The notes under the pieces were generated by a model. That model saw only the letters and a program-made list of their open reading frames with translations. It was not told the DNA's origin and did not search any database. Both the position numbers and the translations under genes were made by a program. This document shows, piece by piece, positions 44,620 to 53,885 of a DNA stretch of 64,000 nt (its first letter is position 1; each line of letters opens with the position of its first letter). This stretch comes from Amycolatopsis alba DSM 44262 (GTDB lineage: Bacteria > Actinomycetota > Actinomycetes > Mycobacteriales > Pseudonocardiaceae): NCBI RefSeq assembly GCF_000384215.1, contig NZ_KB913032.1, positions 4,109,665-4,173,664 on the forward strand. Direction: 5' to 3'.

Positions 44620-45452
44620 CTAGGAGCGGTCCACGACGTCGCGGATCGCCTGGACCACGGCGTCGGGGCGGTCGAAGCAGAGCCGGTGGTGGAGCGTGCC
44701 GGTGAGGACGCGCTGCTCCCCGCGGGAGAACCGGCCCACCACGGCCGCATCCAGCTTTGTCTTGGCGTCGTCGAGCTCGGAGGACGGGGTGCCGACGACG
44801 GTGAGCGCGACGACCGGGACGTCGGGCAGGTCCGGCCCGGCTCGCAGTTCGGCGGCGAGGGCGACCAGCCCGGTGCGCTCGGCGGCACCGGCGCGGAGCC
44901 AGTCTTCGCTCACTTTCGCCTCGACCAGGGCTTCGCCACGTCTTCCGGATAGGCCGTGCGCAGCTCGGCATACATCTCGCGAAGGGCAAGGCGGTCCGGA
45001 TCGGGCGCAGTCCGCTCGGCCTCGGCCAGGCTCGCCGCGGGCGGCATGAAGTCGTCCCAAGCAGGGTGGAGGGCGTCCAGGAAGACCAGCCCGGCGACGT
45101 CGTGCGGGTAGAGCTGCGCGAACCGGTGCGCGTAGAGGCCGCCGAGGGAATGCGCCGCCAGCACGTAAGGGGCGGCGATGCCCTGGGTGAGCAGCAGTTC
45201 GCGCAGTTCGGCGGCGACCGCGGTGGCGGTGCGCGGCAGCGGCAGGGGAGCGCTGTAGCCCGTGCTGCCGCGGTCGTAGACCACGGCGGTGGTGAACCGC
45301 GAAACCTCCTGCTGGACACCGAAGTAGTCCAGGCCGACCGCGCTCGCGCCCGGCAGGAACACGACGGCCGGACCGCCGTCGCCCGACCGGTGCACGAAAA
45401 GGCGGCGGCCGTCGATCTCCTGGAACCCGCCGACGGGTGGGGTGTTCGTCAT
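44620..45452 (-). pseudogene. Alpha/beta hydrolase, frameshifted
   Basis: From ATG 45452 the frame encodes a hydrolase with VVFLPGASAVGLDYFG, nucleophile LAAHSLGGLYAHRFA and LVFLDALHP, then stops at 44910 after YPEDVAKPWSRRK. The continuation (EALVEAKVSEDWLRAG, AVVGRFSRGEQRVLTG, catalytic-His region LTGTLHHRL) is in another frame and ends at 44620. A single-base loss near 44931-44937 would explain the break. The truncated form lacks the final Asp/His part and should be inactive. It lies upstream of the frameshifted MerR gene on the same strand. Confidence 0.75.
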
Positions 45453-45486
45453 GCGGCAAGGCTCCGGCCCTGACGCAGGGTCAAGG

Positions 45487-46086
45487 TCAAGCCCGCGTGC
45501 GAAGTCCGTCGACGAGGATCGACAGCAGCCGCTGCCCTCGCGCGTCGATTTCGGCTTCCTCCAGCCGTGACAGCCAGCTGATGAGCACGATGACGTCCCG
45601 TGCTTCGGCGTCGGGCCGGATGCTGCCGTCCGAGCGCCCGGCGGCCAGCAGCAGCTCCACCGCCTCGCCGATCGGCCCGAGGCTGTGGGCGGCGAGGTCG
45701 CGCCAGGTGGCCGCCTCGACGGCCGCGAACACGTCGCGTTTGACCCTCGCGTAGGCGGCCACCCGGTCGAACCACGCCGCCAGCGCGTCCAGCGGCCGGT
45801 GTGCCTCCAGCAGCCGCGAAGCCGCGGTGACCAGGTCTTCCACCTCGCGGCGGTACACCTCGACGAGGAGGTCCTCGCGGGTCGGGAAGTGCCGGTACAG
45901 CGTGCCCTGGCCGATGCCGCAGGCCTTCGCGACGGCGTTGAGCTTGAGCTCGCCCGGTTCGCGCACGAGATCACGTGCCGCTCGCAGGATCCGTTCTCGG
46001 TTGCGCTGGGCGTCGGCGCGCAGTGTGCCGCCGCTCTCGGCAGAAGCGGACACGTGTCCGCTAGGGTGGTCGGGGTAACCGGACAT
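45487..46086 (-). CDS. TetR family transcriptional regulator
   Basis: A TetR protein of up to 199 residues with the helix-turn-helix LKLNAVAKACGIGQGTLYRHFPTREDL and a TetR_C_33-like domain. The N terminus is uncertain: ATG 46086 lacks a ribosome binding site, and the operator palindrome at 46045-46062 falls inside the first codons. A later GTG such as 46053 or a leaderless transcript is possible. It is divergent from an SDR. Confidence 0.87.
   Translation of the reverse strand: MSGYPDHPSGHVSASAESGGTLRADAQRNRERILRAARDLVREPGELKLNAVAKACGIGQGTLYRHFPTREDLLVEVYRREVEDLVTAASRLLEAHRPLDALAAWFDRVAAYARVKRDVFAAVEAATWRDLAAHSLGPIGEAVELLLAAGRSDGSIRPDAEARDVIVLISWLSRLEEAEIDARGQRLLSILVDGLRTRA
46045..46062. promoter_or_regulatory. 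18-bp perfect palindrome, TetR operator
   Basis: AGCGGACACGTGTCCGCT is fully symmetric. A weaker second site, GGACA-TG-TGTCC, lies at 46081-46092. Both sit between or over the starts of the TetR gene and the divergent SDR. Confidence 0.7.
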
Positions 46087-46113
46087 GTGTCCACTCTAGG
46101 CGGAGGAAGTCGC

Positions 46114-46809
46114 ATGACCCTTCACGGCAAGGTCGTCGCCATCACCGGAGCCAGCAGCGGGATCGGCGAGGCCGCCGCCCGGCACCTCGCCTCGCTCGGC
46201 GTGTCCGTCGTCCTCGGCGCCCGCCGCACCGACCGGCTGGACCGGCTGGTCGCCGAGATCGGGGCCGACGGCGGTGAGGCGGCCGCCACCCGCGTGGACG
46301 TCACCGATCCCGGCGACCTCAAAACGCTGGTCGACGTCGCTCTCGAGCGCTTCGGCCGCTTGGACGTCTTCGTAGGCAACGCGGGCATCGCCAAGCTCGG
46401 CCCGCTCGCCGACCTGGACGTCGAGAACTGGGCGGCGATGGTCGACGTGAACCTCAAGGGGATCCTGCACGGCATCGCGGCCGCCCTGCCGGTGTTCCGG
46501 CAGCAGGGCGGCGGCCATTTCGTGACCGTCGTCTCGACGGCGGGCCTGCGGATCGTCCCCACCCAGGCGGTGTACGCCGGGACGAAGAACGCGGTCCGCA
46601 CCCTCCTGGAGGGCCTGCGGCAGGAGAACACCGACGGGACGCTGCGGACGACGTCGATCTCACCCGGCTACGTCCGCACCGAGCTCATCGAAGACACCAG
46701 CCTCGGGATCGACCCGGCGGCGGTCGCGAGGGCGATCGCCTTCGCGATCGACCAGCCCGACGACGTCGAGATCGGCGATCTGACCATCCGGCCGACTCGC
46801 CAAGGGTGA
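46114..46809 (+). CDS. SDR family oxidoreductase
   Basis: A 231-residue classical SDR: TGASSGIGEAAA, the NAG motif in VFVGNAGIAKLG, and the catalytic YAGTK. The C-terminal PGYVRTEL loop fits 3-oxoacyl reductase-like or YdfG-type enzymes acting on small alcohols. ATG 46114 follows CGGAGGA. It is probably repressed by the divergent TetR protein. Confidence 0.92.
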   Translation: MTLHGKVVAITGASSGIGEAAARHLASLGVSVVLGARRTDRLDRLVAEIGADGGEAAATRVDVTDPGDLKTLVDVALERFGRLDVFVGNAGIAKLGPLADLDVENWAAMVDVNLKGILHGIAAALPVFRQQGGGHFVTVVSTAGLRIVPTQAVYAGTKNAVRTLLEGLRQENTDGTLRTTSISPGYVRTELIEDTSLGIDPAAVARAIAFAIDQPDDVEIGDLTIRPTRQG

Positions 46810-46937
46810 CGTTGACCTGGGGATTTGTACTAATTTGGGACGGCGACGTGTGTTCCGGCGCGACACCTGCGAGAATGACAAGTGAGATCGGGGCATCGAA
46901 TGGGCTCAGACTCGCTATGAAGAGCAGGTAAAAAAGT

Positions 46938-47141
46938 ATGGCTCAGGGCAGCGTTAAGTGGTTCAACGGCGAAAAGGGCTTCGGCTTCATCGCTCAGGAC
47001 GACGGCGGACCGGACGTTTTCGTGCACTACTCGGAGATCCAGGGCAGCGGCTTCAAGTCCCTGGACGAAGGGCAGCGCGTTGAGTTCGAGATCGGCCAAG
47101 GTCAGAAGGGCCCGCAGGCCCAGCGCGTCGTCGCCATCTGA
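46938..47141 (+). CDS. cspA: Cold-shock protein (CspA family)
   Basis: A 67-residue CSD protein with RNP1 KGFGFIAQD and RNP2 VFVHYSEI, complete and full length. It is an RNA chaperone that melts secondary structure. The 128-bp upstream region probably includes an untranslated leader; the base composition just before the ATG is A-rich (GTAAAAAAGT). A strong terminator follows. Confidence 0.96.
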   Translation: MAQGSVKWFNGEKGFGFIAQDDGGPDVFVHYSEIQGSGFKSLDEGQRVEFEIGQGQKGPQAQRVVAI

Positions 47142-47154
47142 CTTTTCTCCACCT

Positions 47155-47189
47155 CGAAGGCCCCCATCCTCTCCGGATGGGGGCCTTCG
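47155..47189 (+). terminator. Terminator of cspA
   Basis: A 15-bp perfect stem, CGAAGGCCCCCATCC with GGATGGGGGCCTTCG, and a 5-nt loop, 13 nt after the stop. Confidence 0.85.
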
Positions 47190-47360
47190 GGCGTTTGAGG
47201 GGCGGGTCACCCGGCGGCGTGTGACAAAAACGCCGAAACCCGTGCTCAGCGAGCTGACAAGGCCCGGAATCGCTGGTTGACGGCCTGCCCGCCTGCCTCC
47301 ACTGTGGGCTTCTCTCGCCGGTCCGGCGAGAGGAACCCGAGCTCATCAGTGGAGTTCAGC

Positions 47361-48590
47361 ATGCGCTTTTCCGCCCGGCCTGCCCTGCTGTCCAGCGCGG
47401 TGACCGCCGGTCTCGTCGCCGCCCTGCTGTCCTTCGGGGCCGCGCCCGCCGGCGCCGATCCCGGCTTCTACGAGCCGCCGTCACCGCTTCCATCCGGTGC
47501 CGACGGCGACGTGCTCAAGACGCTGCCGTCGCGGTTCAACGGCGCCAAGTCGACCAGGGTCATGTACCTGAGCAGGGATACCGCGAATCGCGCCATCCCG
47601 GTGACTGGAACGGTTCTGGTACCCGACAAGGCGTGGACCGGGCCGGGGCAGCGGCCGATCGTGGCGTACGCGCCGTTCACCGCCGGGATGGGTGATCAAT
47701 GCGCGCCCTCGAAGGCGCTGGCGGGCGAAGGCGGCGACCTGGTCTCGTCGTTCCAGAGCTCCTTCGTGAGCTCCCTGCTGGACAAGGGCTTCGCGGTCGC
47801 CCAGACCGACTACCAGGGACTCGGGACGCCGGGCGAGCACACGTATGTGGTGCGGGAGGCCGAAGCGCACGTGGTGCTCGACGTCCTGCGGGCGGCCCAG
47901 CGACTGCCCGGCGCCGGACTTTCGGCCGCGTCGCCCGTGGGCATCGCGGGCTACTCGGAAGGCGGCGGCGCCTCGGCCTCGGCTGTCGAGCTGGCGCCCG
48001 CGTACGCTCCCGAGCTCGATCTGAAGGGCGCCTACGTCGGAGCGGCTCCCGCGGACAAGGCGGTCCTCGCGAAGAGCCTCGACGGCGGGATGTACGTCGG
48101 ATTCCTGGGCTACTCGCTGATCGGCCTGGACGCGGCCTATCCGGAAGCCGGGATCCTGGACCTGGCCAACGACGCCGGTAAACAGCTCTTCGCCGAGGCG
48201 CGCACCACCTGCACGCTGGACGGCGTCCTCAAGTACATGTACCGGAGCACCGGTCAGCTGACCAAGGACGGGCGGCCGGTCTCGGCCTACCTGGAACAAG
48301 AACCCTTCCGGGGGATCGTCGCGGCCAACCGCGTCGGGACGCTCAAGCCCGCGGCGCCGGTGCTGGTCGAACATGTGCCCAACGACGACGTCATCCCGTC
48401 GGGTATCGGCAAGCAGCTCGGCAAGGACTGGTGCGCCAAGGGGGCGAACGTGCGGTTCCAGGACATCCCGTCGCTGAGCCCGATCTTCACCCACGTCCTG
48501 GGCATCAACGGCGCCCAGGGTGACGCGGCGAACTGGCTGGCCGAGCGGTTCGCCGGGAAGCCCGCGCCGGGGAACTGCGGCCAGTTCTAG
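47361..48590 (+). CDS. Secreted lipase (LIP family)
   Basis: The 409-residue protein has a Sec signal peptide (LLSSAVTAGLVAALLSFGAAPAGA) and the secretory lipase fold: nucleophile IAGYSEGGGA, followed by Asp in VEHVPNDDVIP and His in IFTHVLGI. Several Cys (CAPSK, TTCTLDG, DWCAKG, GNCGQF) may form disulfides. ATG 47361 follows GTGGAG. It acts outside the cell on acylglycerols or similar esters. Confidence 0.9.
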   Translation: MRFSARPALLSSAVTAGLVAALLSFGAAPAGADPGFYEPPSPLPSGADGDVLKTLPSRFNGAKSTRVMYLSRDTANRAIPVTGTVLVPDKAWTGPGQRPIVAYAPFTAGMGDQCAPSKALAGEGGDLVSSFQSSFVSSLLDKGFAVAQTDYQGLGTPGEHTYVVREAEAHVVLDVLRAAQRLPGAGLSAASPVGIAGYSEGGGASASAVELAPAYAPELDLKGAYVGAAPADKAVLAKSLDGGMYVGFLGYSLIGLDAAYPEAGILDLANDAGKQLFAEARTTCTLDGVLKYMYRSTGQLTKDGRPVSAYLEQEPFRGIVAANRVGTLKPAAPVLVEHVPNDDVIPSGIGKQLGKDWCAKGANVRFQDIPSLSPIFTHVLGINGAQGDAANWLAERFAGKPAPGNCGQF

Positions 48591-48665
48591 ACGACGGGCC
48601 CAGGACGCCGGGCCGGGCGGCTACCGATATCGTCAAGGGATGCTTGTGATCGTTCGTGAGCACCC

Positions 48666-49310
48666 GTGCGGCCGGACGCGGTGAGCCGCTCCGCCCTCGA
48701 GCCGGAGCAGGTCGGGCGGAAGGTGCGGTTGCGCGAGGTCGGCCTCCGGGACCGGCGGGTCTTGATGGGCTTCGATCGTGACATGGCCCGCGAGGCGTCG
48801 ACGCTGATCGGCGGCGGTCACCGGCACTGGGCCTCGCACCGTTCGGGTTCCGCGGGCGACGACATCCACTTCGGCATCGAGACGGTCCGCGGCCGGATGC
48901 TGGTCGGGTCGGTCTGCACCATCGGCGCCGACCCGGTGACCGGCCGGTTCGGTTACGGCATCGGGATCGCCCCTCGCCACCAGCGCTGCGGATACGCCGC
49001 GGACGCCATCACCGTTCTCCTGGCGCATATGTTCGAGCAACGCGGCTTCCGCAAATGCGAGGTCACCGTGTACGGCGGCAACCTGGCGTCGCTTTCGCTG
49101 CACGCCGGCCTCGGCTTCCGCGAGGAAGGCAGGCTGCGCGACACCGAAGTGGTGCGCGGCGAGATCAAGTACCTGGTACGGATGGGCATCACGGTGGAGG
49201 AGTTCGCCGCACGTCCCGCCGAAGCCCCCGCCGACCTCGGCGGACGCGGCCAGCACCGGCGGCCCCGCCGCGGCAAGCACTGGCGCGCGCCCGCCGCGGT
49301 CAGCGGCTGA
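48666..49310 (+). CDS. GNAT family N-acetyltransferase
   Basis: A 214-residue RimJ/RimL-like GNAT. The acetyl-CoA loop is GIGIAPRHQRCGYAADAI and motif B is VYGGNLASLSLHAGLGFREEGRLR. A basic Arg/His/Gly-rich tail (GGRGQHRRPRRGKHWRAP) extends past the domain. The start is GTG 48666. It overlaps the convergent response regulator by 11 bp. Target unknown. Confidence 0.87.
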   Translation: MRPDAVSRSALEPEQVGRKVRLREVGLRDRRVLMGFDRDMAREASTLIGGGHRHWASHRSGSAGDDIHFGIETVRGRMLVGSVCTIGADPVTGRFGYGIGIAPRHQRCGYAADAITVLLAHMFEQRGFRKCEVTVYGGNLASLSLHAGLGFREEGRLRDTEVVRGEIKYLVRMGITVEEFAARPAEAPADLGGRGQHRRPRRGKHWRAPAAVSG

Positions 49311-49947
49311 GCATCCCGGACTCGTAGGCGAAGACGACGGCCTGCACGCGGTCGCGGAGGCCGAGTTTCGTCAGGATGCGGCCGACGTGGGTCTTCACCG
49401 TCCCCGGCGACAGGTACAGCTTCTCGGCGATCTCGGCGTTGGACAGGCCGCGGGCCAGCTGCCGCAGTACCTCGTTTTCGCGCCCGGTGAGCAGGGCGAG
49501 CCTTTCGTCGGAAGCCGAGGCGGGCAGGCCGGTGACGACGCGGTCGAGCAGCCGCCGGGTGACGGTGGGCGCCAGCGTGGCCTCACCGGCGGCGACGACG
49601 CGGACGCCGGAGAGCAGGTCCGGCGCCAGCGCGTCCTTGAGCAGGAAGCCGCTGGCCCCCGCCTGGAGCGCGGCGTAGACGTACTCGTCCAGATCGAAGG
49701 TGGTCAGCACCAGGACACGGGCGCGATGGGCCGCGGCGATCGCGACGGTGGCCTCGACGCCGTCCATCTCGGGCATCCGGATGTCCATGAGCACGACGTC
49801 GGGATCGAGGTCCGCCACCAGCCCGACGGCCTCCGCGCCGTCGCCTGCCTCGCCGACGACGTCGATGTCGTCCGCGTTCTCCAGGATCATCCGCAGGCCG
49901 GTGCGCACGAGCGCCTGGTCGTCGGCGATCACCACCCGGATCGTCAT
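49300..49947 (-). CDS. NarL/FixJ-type response regulator
   Basis: A 215-residue regulator: receiver domain with DD pair (VVIADDQ), phospho-Asp in DPDVVLMDIRMPEMDGVEA, Thr in VLVLTTFD and Lys in GFLLKDALA. The LuxR-type helix-turn-helix reads LTGRENEVLRQLARGLSNAEIAEKLYLSPGTVKTHVGRIL. It overlaps the histidine kinase gene by 4 bp (ATGA), so the two form a coupled two-component system. Confidence 0.95.
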   Translation of the reverse strand: MTIRVVIADDQALVRTGLRMILENADDIDVVGEAGDGAEAVGLVADLDPDVVLMDIRMPEMDGVEATVAIAAAHRARVLVLTTFDLDEYVYAALQAGASGFLLKDALAPDLLSGVRVVAAGEATLAPTVTRRLLDRVVTGLPASASDERLALLTGRENEVLRQLARGLSNAEIAEKLYLSPGTVKTHVGRILTKLGLRDRVQAVVFAYESGMLSR

Positions 49948-51146
49948 GACGGCAGGGTCGCGCGGACGGCGAAACCGCGGTCCGGCCGCGATCCCGCTTC
50001 GAAGGTGCCGCCCAGTACGTTCACTCGTTCCCGCATCCCTTCGAGGCCGTGCCCGGTGCAGGACGGCGGTTCCGCCGCGACGCCGTCGTCGGTCACCTCG
50101 ATCTCCAGTGCCACCGGCCCGTATCGCATCACGATAGTCACCGACGCGTCCGGGCCGGCGTGCTTCAGTACGTTCGTCAGCGCCTCCTGCACGATCCGGT
50201 ACGCCGCGAGGTCCACTGTGGACGGAAGCGGCCGCGGTTCCCCTTCGACCAGGAACTCGACCGGCGTGCCCGCGGACCGGACGTCGGCGACCAGCCGCGG
50301 CAGCCGTTCCGCACCGGGCCGCGGTTCCCAGTCCGGCTCGTCCTGGCCGAGCGCCCCGAGCAGCCGCCGGATCTCGCTCAACGCGGTCCGCCCGGTGCCG
50401 ACGACGGCGTCCATCGCCTCACGTGCTCGCTCGGGCCGCCGGTCCATTTCCGCCTGGGCGCCTTGGGCTTGCAGCACCATCACGGAAAGGGAGTGCGCGA
50501 CGACGTCGTGCAGTTCGCGGCTGATCCGGCCGCGTTCGGCGGCCACGGCCAGCGCGGCCTGGGTGTCGCGCTCGCGTTCGAGATCGGCGGCGCGCTGCTC
50601 CAGCACCGACAGGCGGATCCGGCGCTGCCGCGTGTTCAGCCCGGCCAGCCACGCCACCGCGAGCGACAGCCCGATGCCGGGGAAACCGCCCCAGTCCTGC
50701 ACTTGCCTGTGGTCGGTGTCGACGTCGAAGGGCGCCAACGGGTCGATGATGATGATCCGCGGCGGTGGCGGTCCCGGTTCCCGCGAATTCGCCTGGGAGG
50801 CATGGAACGTCCACGCTCCCGCGACGAGCAGCCCTGCCGCCAGCAGCGTCACGGAGAGCCGCCGCGATCCCCATGCCGCGACGGAGAAGAGGCCGATCAA
50901 CGGCACCACGTCGACCGGGCGGAGATCGTTGCCCATGGCCAGGTGGAGGAGTGACACGGCCATCCCGGCCGAAAAGGTGATCAGCGGATTGCGATGGCGG
51001 ACCAGCAAGGAAGCCAGACCCGCCAAGGAAGTCAGCCACCACTCCAGACCTTCCGGATCATCGGCAGAGACCACAGTGGACAGTCCGATGAGTACGGTCA
51101 GCCCGACGTCGACGGCCCTGGGGTGGCTTCTGAGGTTGACCAGCAC
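49944..51146 (-). CDS. Sensor histidine kinase (HisKA_3, NarX/DesK type)
   Basis: A kinase of about 400 residues with four to five N-terminal membrane helices, then a dimerisation/phosphoacceptor helix with GRISRELHDVVAHSLSVMVLQA (His of LHDVVAH) and a GHKL ATPase domain (YRIVQEALTNVLKHA and GHGLEGMRERV). The start is uncertain; GTG 51146 is chosen because longer frames run into the divergent hydrolase promoter. Partner of the downstream NarL-type regulator. Signal unknown. Confidence 0.88.
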   Translation of the reverse strand: MLVNLRSHPRAVDVGLTVLIGLSTVVSADDPEGLEWWLTSLAGLASLLVRHRNPLITFSAGMAVSLLHLAMGNDLRPVDVVPLIGLFSVAAWGSRRLSVTLLAAGLLVAGAWTFHASQANSREPGPPPPRIIIIDPLAPFDVDTDHRQVQDWGGFPGIGLSLAVAWLAGLNTRQRRIRLSVLEQRAADLERERDTQAALAVAAERGRISRELHDVVAHSLSVMVLQAQGAQAEMDRRPERAREAMDAVVGTGRTALSEIRRLLGALGQDEPDWEPRPGAERLPRLVADVRSAGTPVEFLVEGEPRPLPSTVDLAAYRIVQEALTNVLKHAGPDASVTIVMRYGPVALEIEVTDDGVAAEPPSCTGHGLEGMRERVNVLGGTFEAGSRPDRGFAVRATLPS

Positions 51147-51284
51147 CAGCCGAGCGTAATCCCCGATCGGACGCAGCGGATCCGCCTCACGGCAGACATC
51201 GGGATACGACCTGCGGCAGACGCGCGAATACGCCGCCCGGTCCCAGGCTGGGGAACGGAAGATCCTCGACAGAACGGAACGCTC

Positions 51285-52373
51285 ATGAGAAGGCTTCTCG
51301 TCGCAGTGGCGGTCATCGCCGGCCTGGTGTCCCTCGCGAGCCCGGCTTCGGCCGTCCCGCGGCTGACGTTGCCGCCGCCGACCGGCTCCTATCCCGTCGG
51401 TTCCACCGACCTGCACCTGGTCGACCGGGCGCGCAAGGACCCCTGGGTGCCGACGGGGCCACGAGAGCTGATGGTGTCGATGTTCTACCCGGCGCTGCTG
51501 CCGGTCGGCCCGAAACGGCCGTATCTCACCTTGGCCGAGGCCAAGATGTTCCTGGCCGGATCGGGCCTGCCCGACATCGACCCCGCACGGGTCGCCGGGA
51601 TCCGGACCAGCGCACGGGTCGACGCCCCGCCCTTGCCGGGGAAGCGCGCGCTGGTCGTCCTGTCACCGGGGTTCAACAAGCCGCGCACCACACTCACCGG
51701 GCTGGCGGAAGAACTGGCGAGCAAGGGTTTCGTCGTCGCGGTGGTCGGCCACAACTACGAGGCTTTCGCCACCGGCTTCCCCGACGGGCACGTCACCGAC
51801 TGCGTCGCGTGCGGGTCGGACTCGAAGCTGCTCCCGCCGGTGCGCGCCGCGGACGTCTCGTTCCTTCTCGACACGCTGACCAGTGCTTCGTCGCCGTGGT
51901 CCCGGCTGATCGACCGGACGCGGATCGGCATGGCCGGGCATTCCATCGGCGGGTACAGCACGCCGACGGCGATGGTCGCCGACCAGCGGATCCGGGCGGG
52001 CGCCGATCTGGACGGCAGGCTGTGGTCGCCGATCCCCGCGTCCGGGATCGACCGGCCGTTCCTGTTGCTCGGCCGCGAAAGCGAGTACACCCCGGCCGGT
52101 CCGGACACGACCTGGGCCGCCAACTGGCCGAACCTCACCGGCTGGAAACGCTGGATCAGCGTCGCCGCGGCCGCGCATCCGTCCTTCACCGATGTCGGCG
52201 TACTCGGTGAACAGCTCGGCTTGAGGGAACCCGGTGTGCTCGACGGCGCGCGCGGAATGCAGCTGACCAGGGCGTATGTCTCGGCGTTCTTCGACAAGCA
52301 CCTGTACGGCGGGCGTCAGCCGCTGCTGGACGGGCCGGTGGCGGGCAACCCCGAGATCAAGTTCTGGAACTAG
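51285..52373 (+). CDS. Secreted alpha/beta hydrolase (PAF-acetylhydrolase/chlorophyllase-like)
   Basis: The 362-residue protein has a signal peptide (RRLLVAVAVIAGLVSLASPASA) and the PAF-AH-like arrangement LVVLSPGFNKPRTTLTGLAEELASKGFVVAVVGHNYE, with nucleophile IGMAGHSIGGYS and a late AAHPSFTD His. ATG 51285. It lies divergent from the two-component system and may be regulated by it. Confidence 0.9.
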   Translation: MRRLLVAVAVIAGLVSLASPASAVPRLTLPPPTGSYPVGSTDLHLVDRARKDPWVPTGPRELMVSMFYPALLPVGPKRPYLTLAEAKMFLAGSGLPDIDPARVAGIRTSARVDAPPLPGKRALVVLSPGFNKPRTTLTGLAEELASKGFVVAVVGHNYEAFATGFPDGHVTDCVACGSDSKLLPPVRAADVSFLLDTLTSASSPWSRLIDRTRIGMAGHSIGGYSTPTAMVADQRIRAGADLDGRLWSPIPASGIDRPFLLLGRESEYTPAGPDTTWAANWPNLTGWKRWISVAAAAHPSFTDVGVLGEQLGLREPGVLDGARGMQLTRAYVSAFFDKHLYGGRQPLLDGPVAGNPEIKFWN

Positions 52374-53326
52374 CCCAAGGAGACACCGGTGAGGTCGTCG
52401 GACAGCTTCCACAGCCGCGCGGCCTCACCGGCGTCGATCGCGTAGGGGCGCACGCCGACCCACTCGCCTTCTTCCTCGGCGATCTCGGCGACGTCGCAGT
52501 CCTCGCAGTACAGCCCGCCCAGTCCGTCGAGCGACGGTGACGTCGCCGCCCAGACCTGGGTGGCCGCGCCCTGCTCAGGCGACTTGAAATCCGGGTCGGC
52601 CTGGTTGCCGTGCTCGTCGATCCAGCCACGCTCGACCATCTCCTCCGGCCGCAGATGCCGCTGCAGGGGAGTGAGGATCGCGCCCGGATGCAGGCTGAAC
52701 GCGCGGATCCCGTGTCCGGCGCCGAGCTTGTCCAGGTGCACTGCGAACAGCACGTTCGCCGTTTTGGCCTGGCCGTAGGCGAGCCACCGGTCGTAACCGC
52801 GCTCGAAGTGGACGTCGTGCCAGCGCATCGGCGAGGAATGGTGGCCGGAGGAGGCGACCGTGACGACACGGGCACCGCCGGACGCCGTCAGCGCGGGCCA
52901 AAGACGGCTCACCAGGGCGTGGTGGCCGAGGTGGCAGATCGCGAAATGCGACTCCCAGCCGCGGCCGACCCGTCGTTCCGGCGCGGCCATGATCCCGGCG
53001 CCGGCGATCAGCAGGTCGATCGAGCGTCCCGTGTCGAGGAACCGGTGGGCGAAGGCCTCGACGCTTGTCAGGTCGGCGAGGTCGAGCTCGCCGACCTCGG
53101 TGCCGGAGATCCCGGCGAGGGCCGCTTCCGCGTCGGCGGGACGGCGGGCGGGGACGACGACGTGCGCGCCGGCGTTCGCCAGCGCACGGGTGGTTTCCAG
53201 GCCCAGCCCCGAATATCCGCCGGTGACGAGTGCGAGCTTGCCCGAAAGGTCGATCCCGTCCAAGACCTCCGCGGCGGTGCTGCGCGCGTCGAAGCCGGAC
53301 CCGATCTTGTGCTGTGAGGTGATCAT
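52370..53326 (-). CDS. SDR family oxidoreductase (retinol dehydrogenase-like)
   Basis: A 318-residue extended SDR with the cofactor motif TGGYSGLGLET, an AGAG variant in IAGAGIMAAP, catalytic YGQAK and the C-terminal PGAILTPLQRHL. The type resembles protochlorophyllide/retinol-dehydrogenase-like SDRs. ATG 53326. The MerR gene is divergent, with a MerR-style dyad between them. Confidence 0.9.
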   Translation of the reverse strand: MITSQHKIGSGFDARSTAAEVLDGIDLSGKLALVTGGYSGLGLETTRALANAGAHVVVPARRPADAEAALAGISGTEVGELDLADLTSVEAFAHRFLDTGRSIDLLIAGAGIMAAPERRVGRGWESHFAICHLGHHALVSRLWPALTASGGARVVTVASSGHHSSPMRWHDVHFERGYDRWLAYGQAKTANVLFAVHLDKLGAGHGIRAFSLHPGAILTPLQRHLRPEEMVERGWIDEHGNQADPDFKSPEQGAATQVWAATSPSLDGLGGLYCEDCDVAEIAEEEGEWVGVRPYAIDAGEAARLWKLSDDLTGVSLG

Positions 53327-53343
53327 GCGGCGAACGGTAGGAG

Positions 53344-53359
53344 CTAGAGGGCTCTCTAG
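53344..53359. promoter_or_regulatory. MerR-type dyad operator
   Basis: CTAGAG-GGCT-CTCTAG, perfect 6-bp arms, between the divergent SDR and MerR genes, at the spacing expected for a MerR operator inside a promoter. Confidence 0.6.
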
Positions 53360-53381
53360 GTCAACAGCTAGGGTCGTCCGC

Positions 53382-53774
53382 GTGACGGAACTCGCGATCG
53401 GCCAGGTCACCGACCGGACGGGCCTCAGCGTGCACGCCCTTCGCTTCTACGAGAAGGAAGGGCTGCTCGCGGCACCGGTGAAGCGGGACACGAACGGCCG
53501 TCGCGTGTACACCGAGTACGACGTCGAATGGCTGGTGAACTGCACGAAGTTCCGGGCGTCCGGAATGCCGCTCGCCACGATCCGCGAGTTCGCCGAACTC
53601 GTCCGGCAGGGGCCGGGCAACGAGGAAAAGCGGCTGGGACTGCTACGGGCGCATCAGGACACCGTCCGCGACCGGATCGCCGAACTGGCCGACTGCCTGG
53701 AGCTGATCAGCCGGAAGGTCGAGGTCTACGAAGAACATGTCGCGCGGGGAACGGCGGACGCGCTCTGGCGCTGA
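53382..53774 (+). CDS. MerR family transcriptional regulator
   Basis: A 130-residue MerR protein: LAIGQVTDRTGLSVHALRFYEKEGLL at the N terminus, GRRVYTEYDVEWL, and a coiled coil (TVRDRIAELADCLELISRKVEVYEE). No metal-binding Cys pair is seen, so it is a ligand or redox type, similar to those that control SDR genes. GTG 53382. A 9-bp hairpin follows it. Confidence 0.9.
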   Translation: MTELAIGQVTDRTGLSVHALRFYEKEGLLAAPVKRDTNGRRVYTEYDVEWLVNCTKFRASGMPLATIREFAELVRQGPGNEEKRLGLLRAHQDTVRDRIAELADCLELISRKVEVYEEHVARGTADALWR

Positions 53775-53775
53775 T

Positions 53776-53798
53776 CGAATGTCCTTAATGGACATTCG
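53776..53798 (+). terminator. Short hairpin after merR
   Basis: CGAATGTCC-TTAAT-GGACATTCG, perfect 9-bp arms and a 5-nt loop, directly after the MerR stop. Confidence 0.65.
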
Positions 53799-53885
53799 AC
53801 AGTACCCGATCGGTGCAACGTTTCGCCTGGCAAGGGACGCGAACGGCCCCTAGAGTTTGCCGCTCGTGACCTGCGAGGTGAGGCG

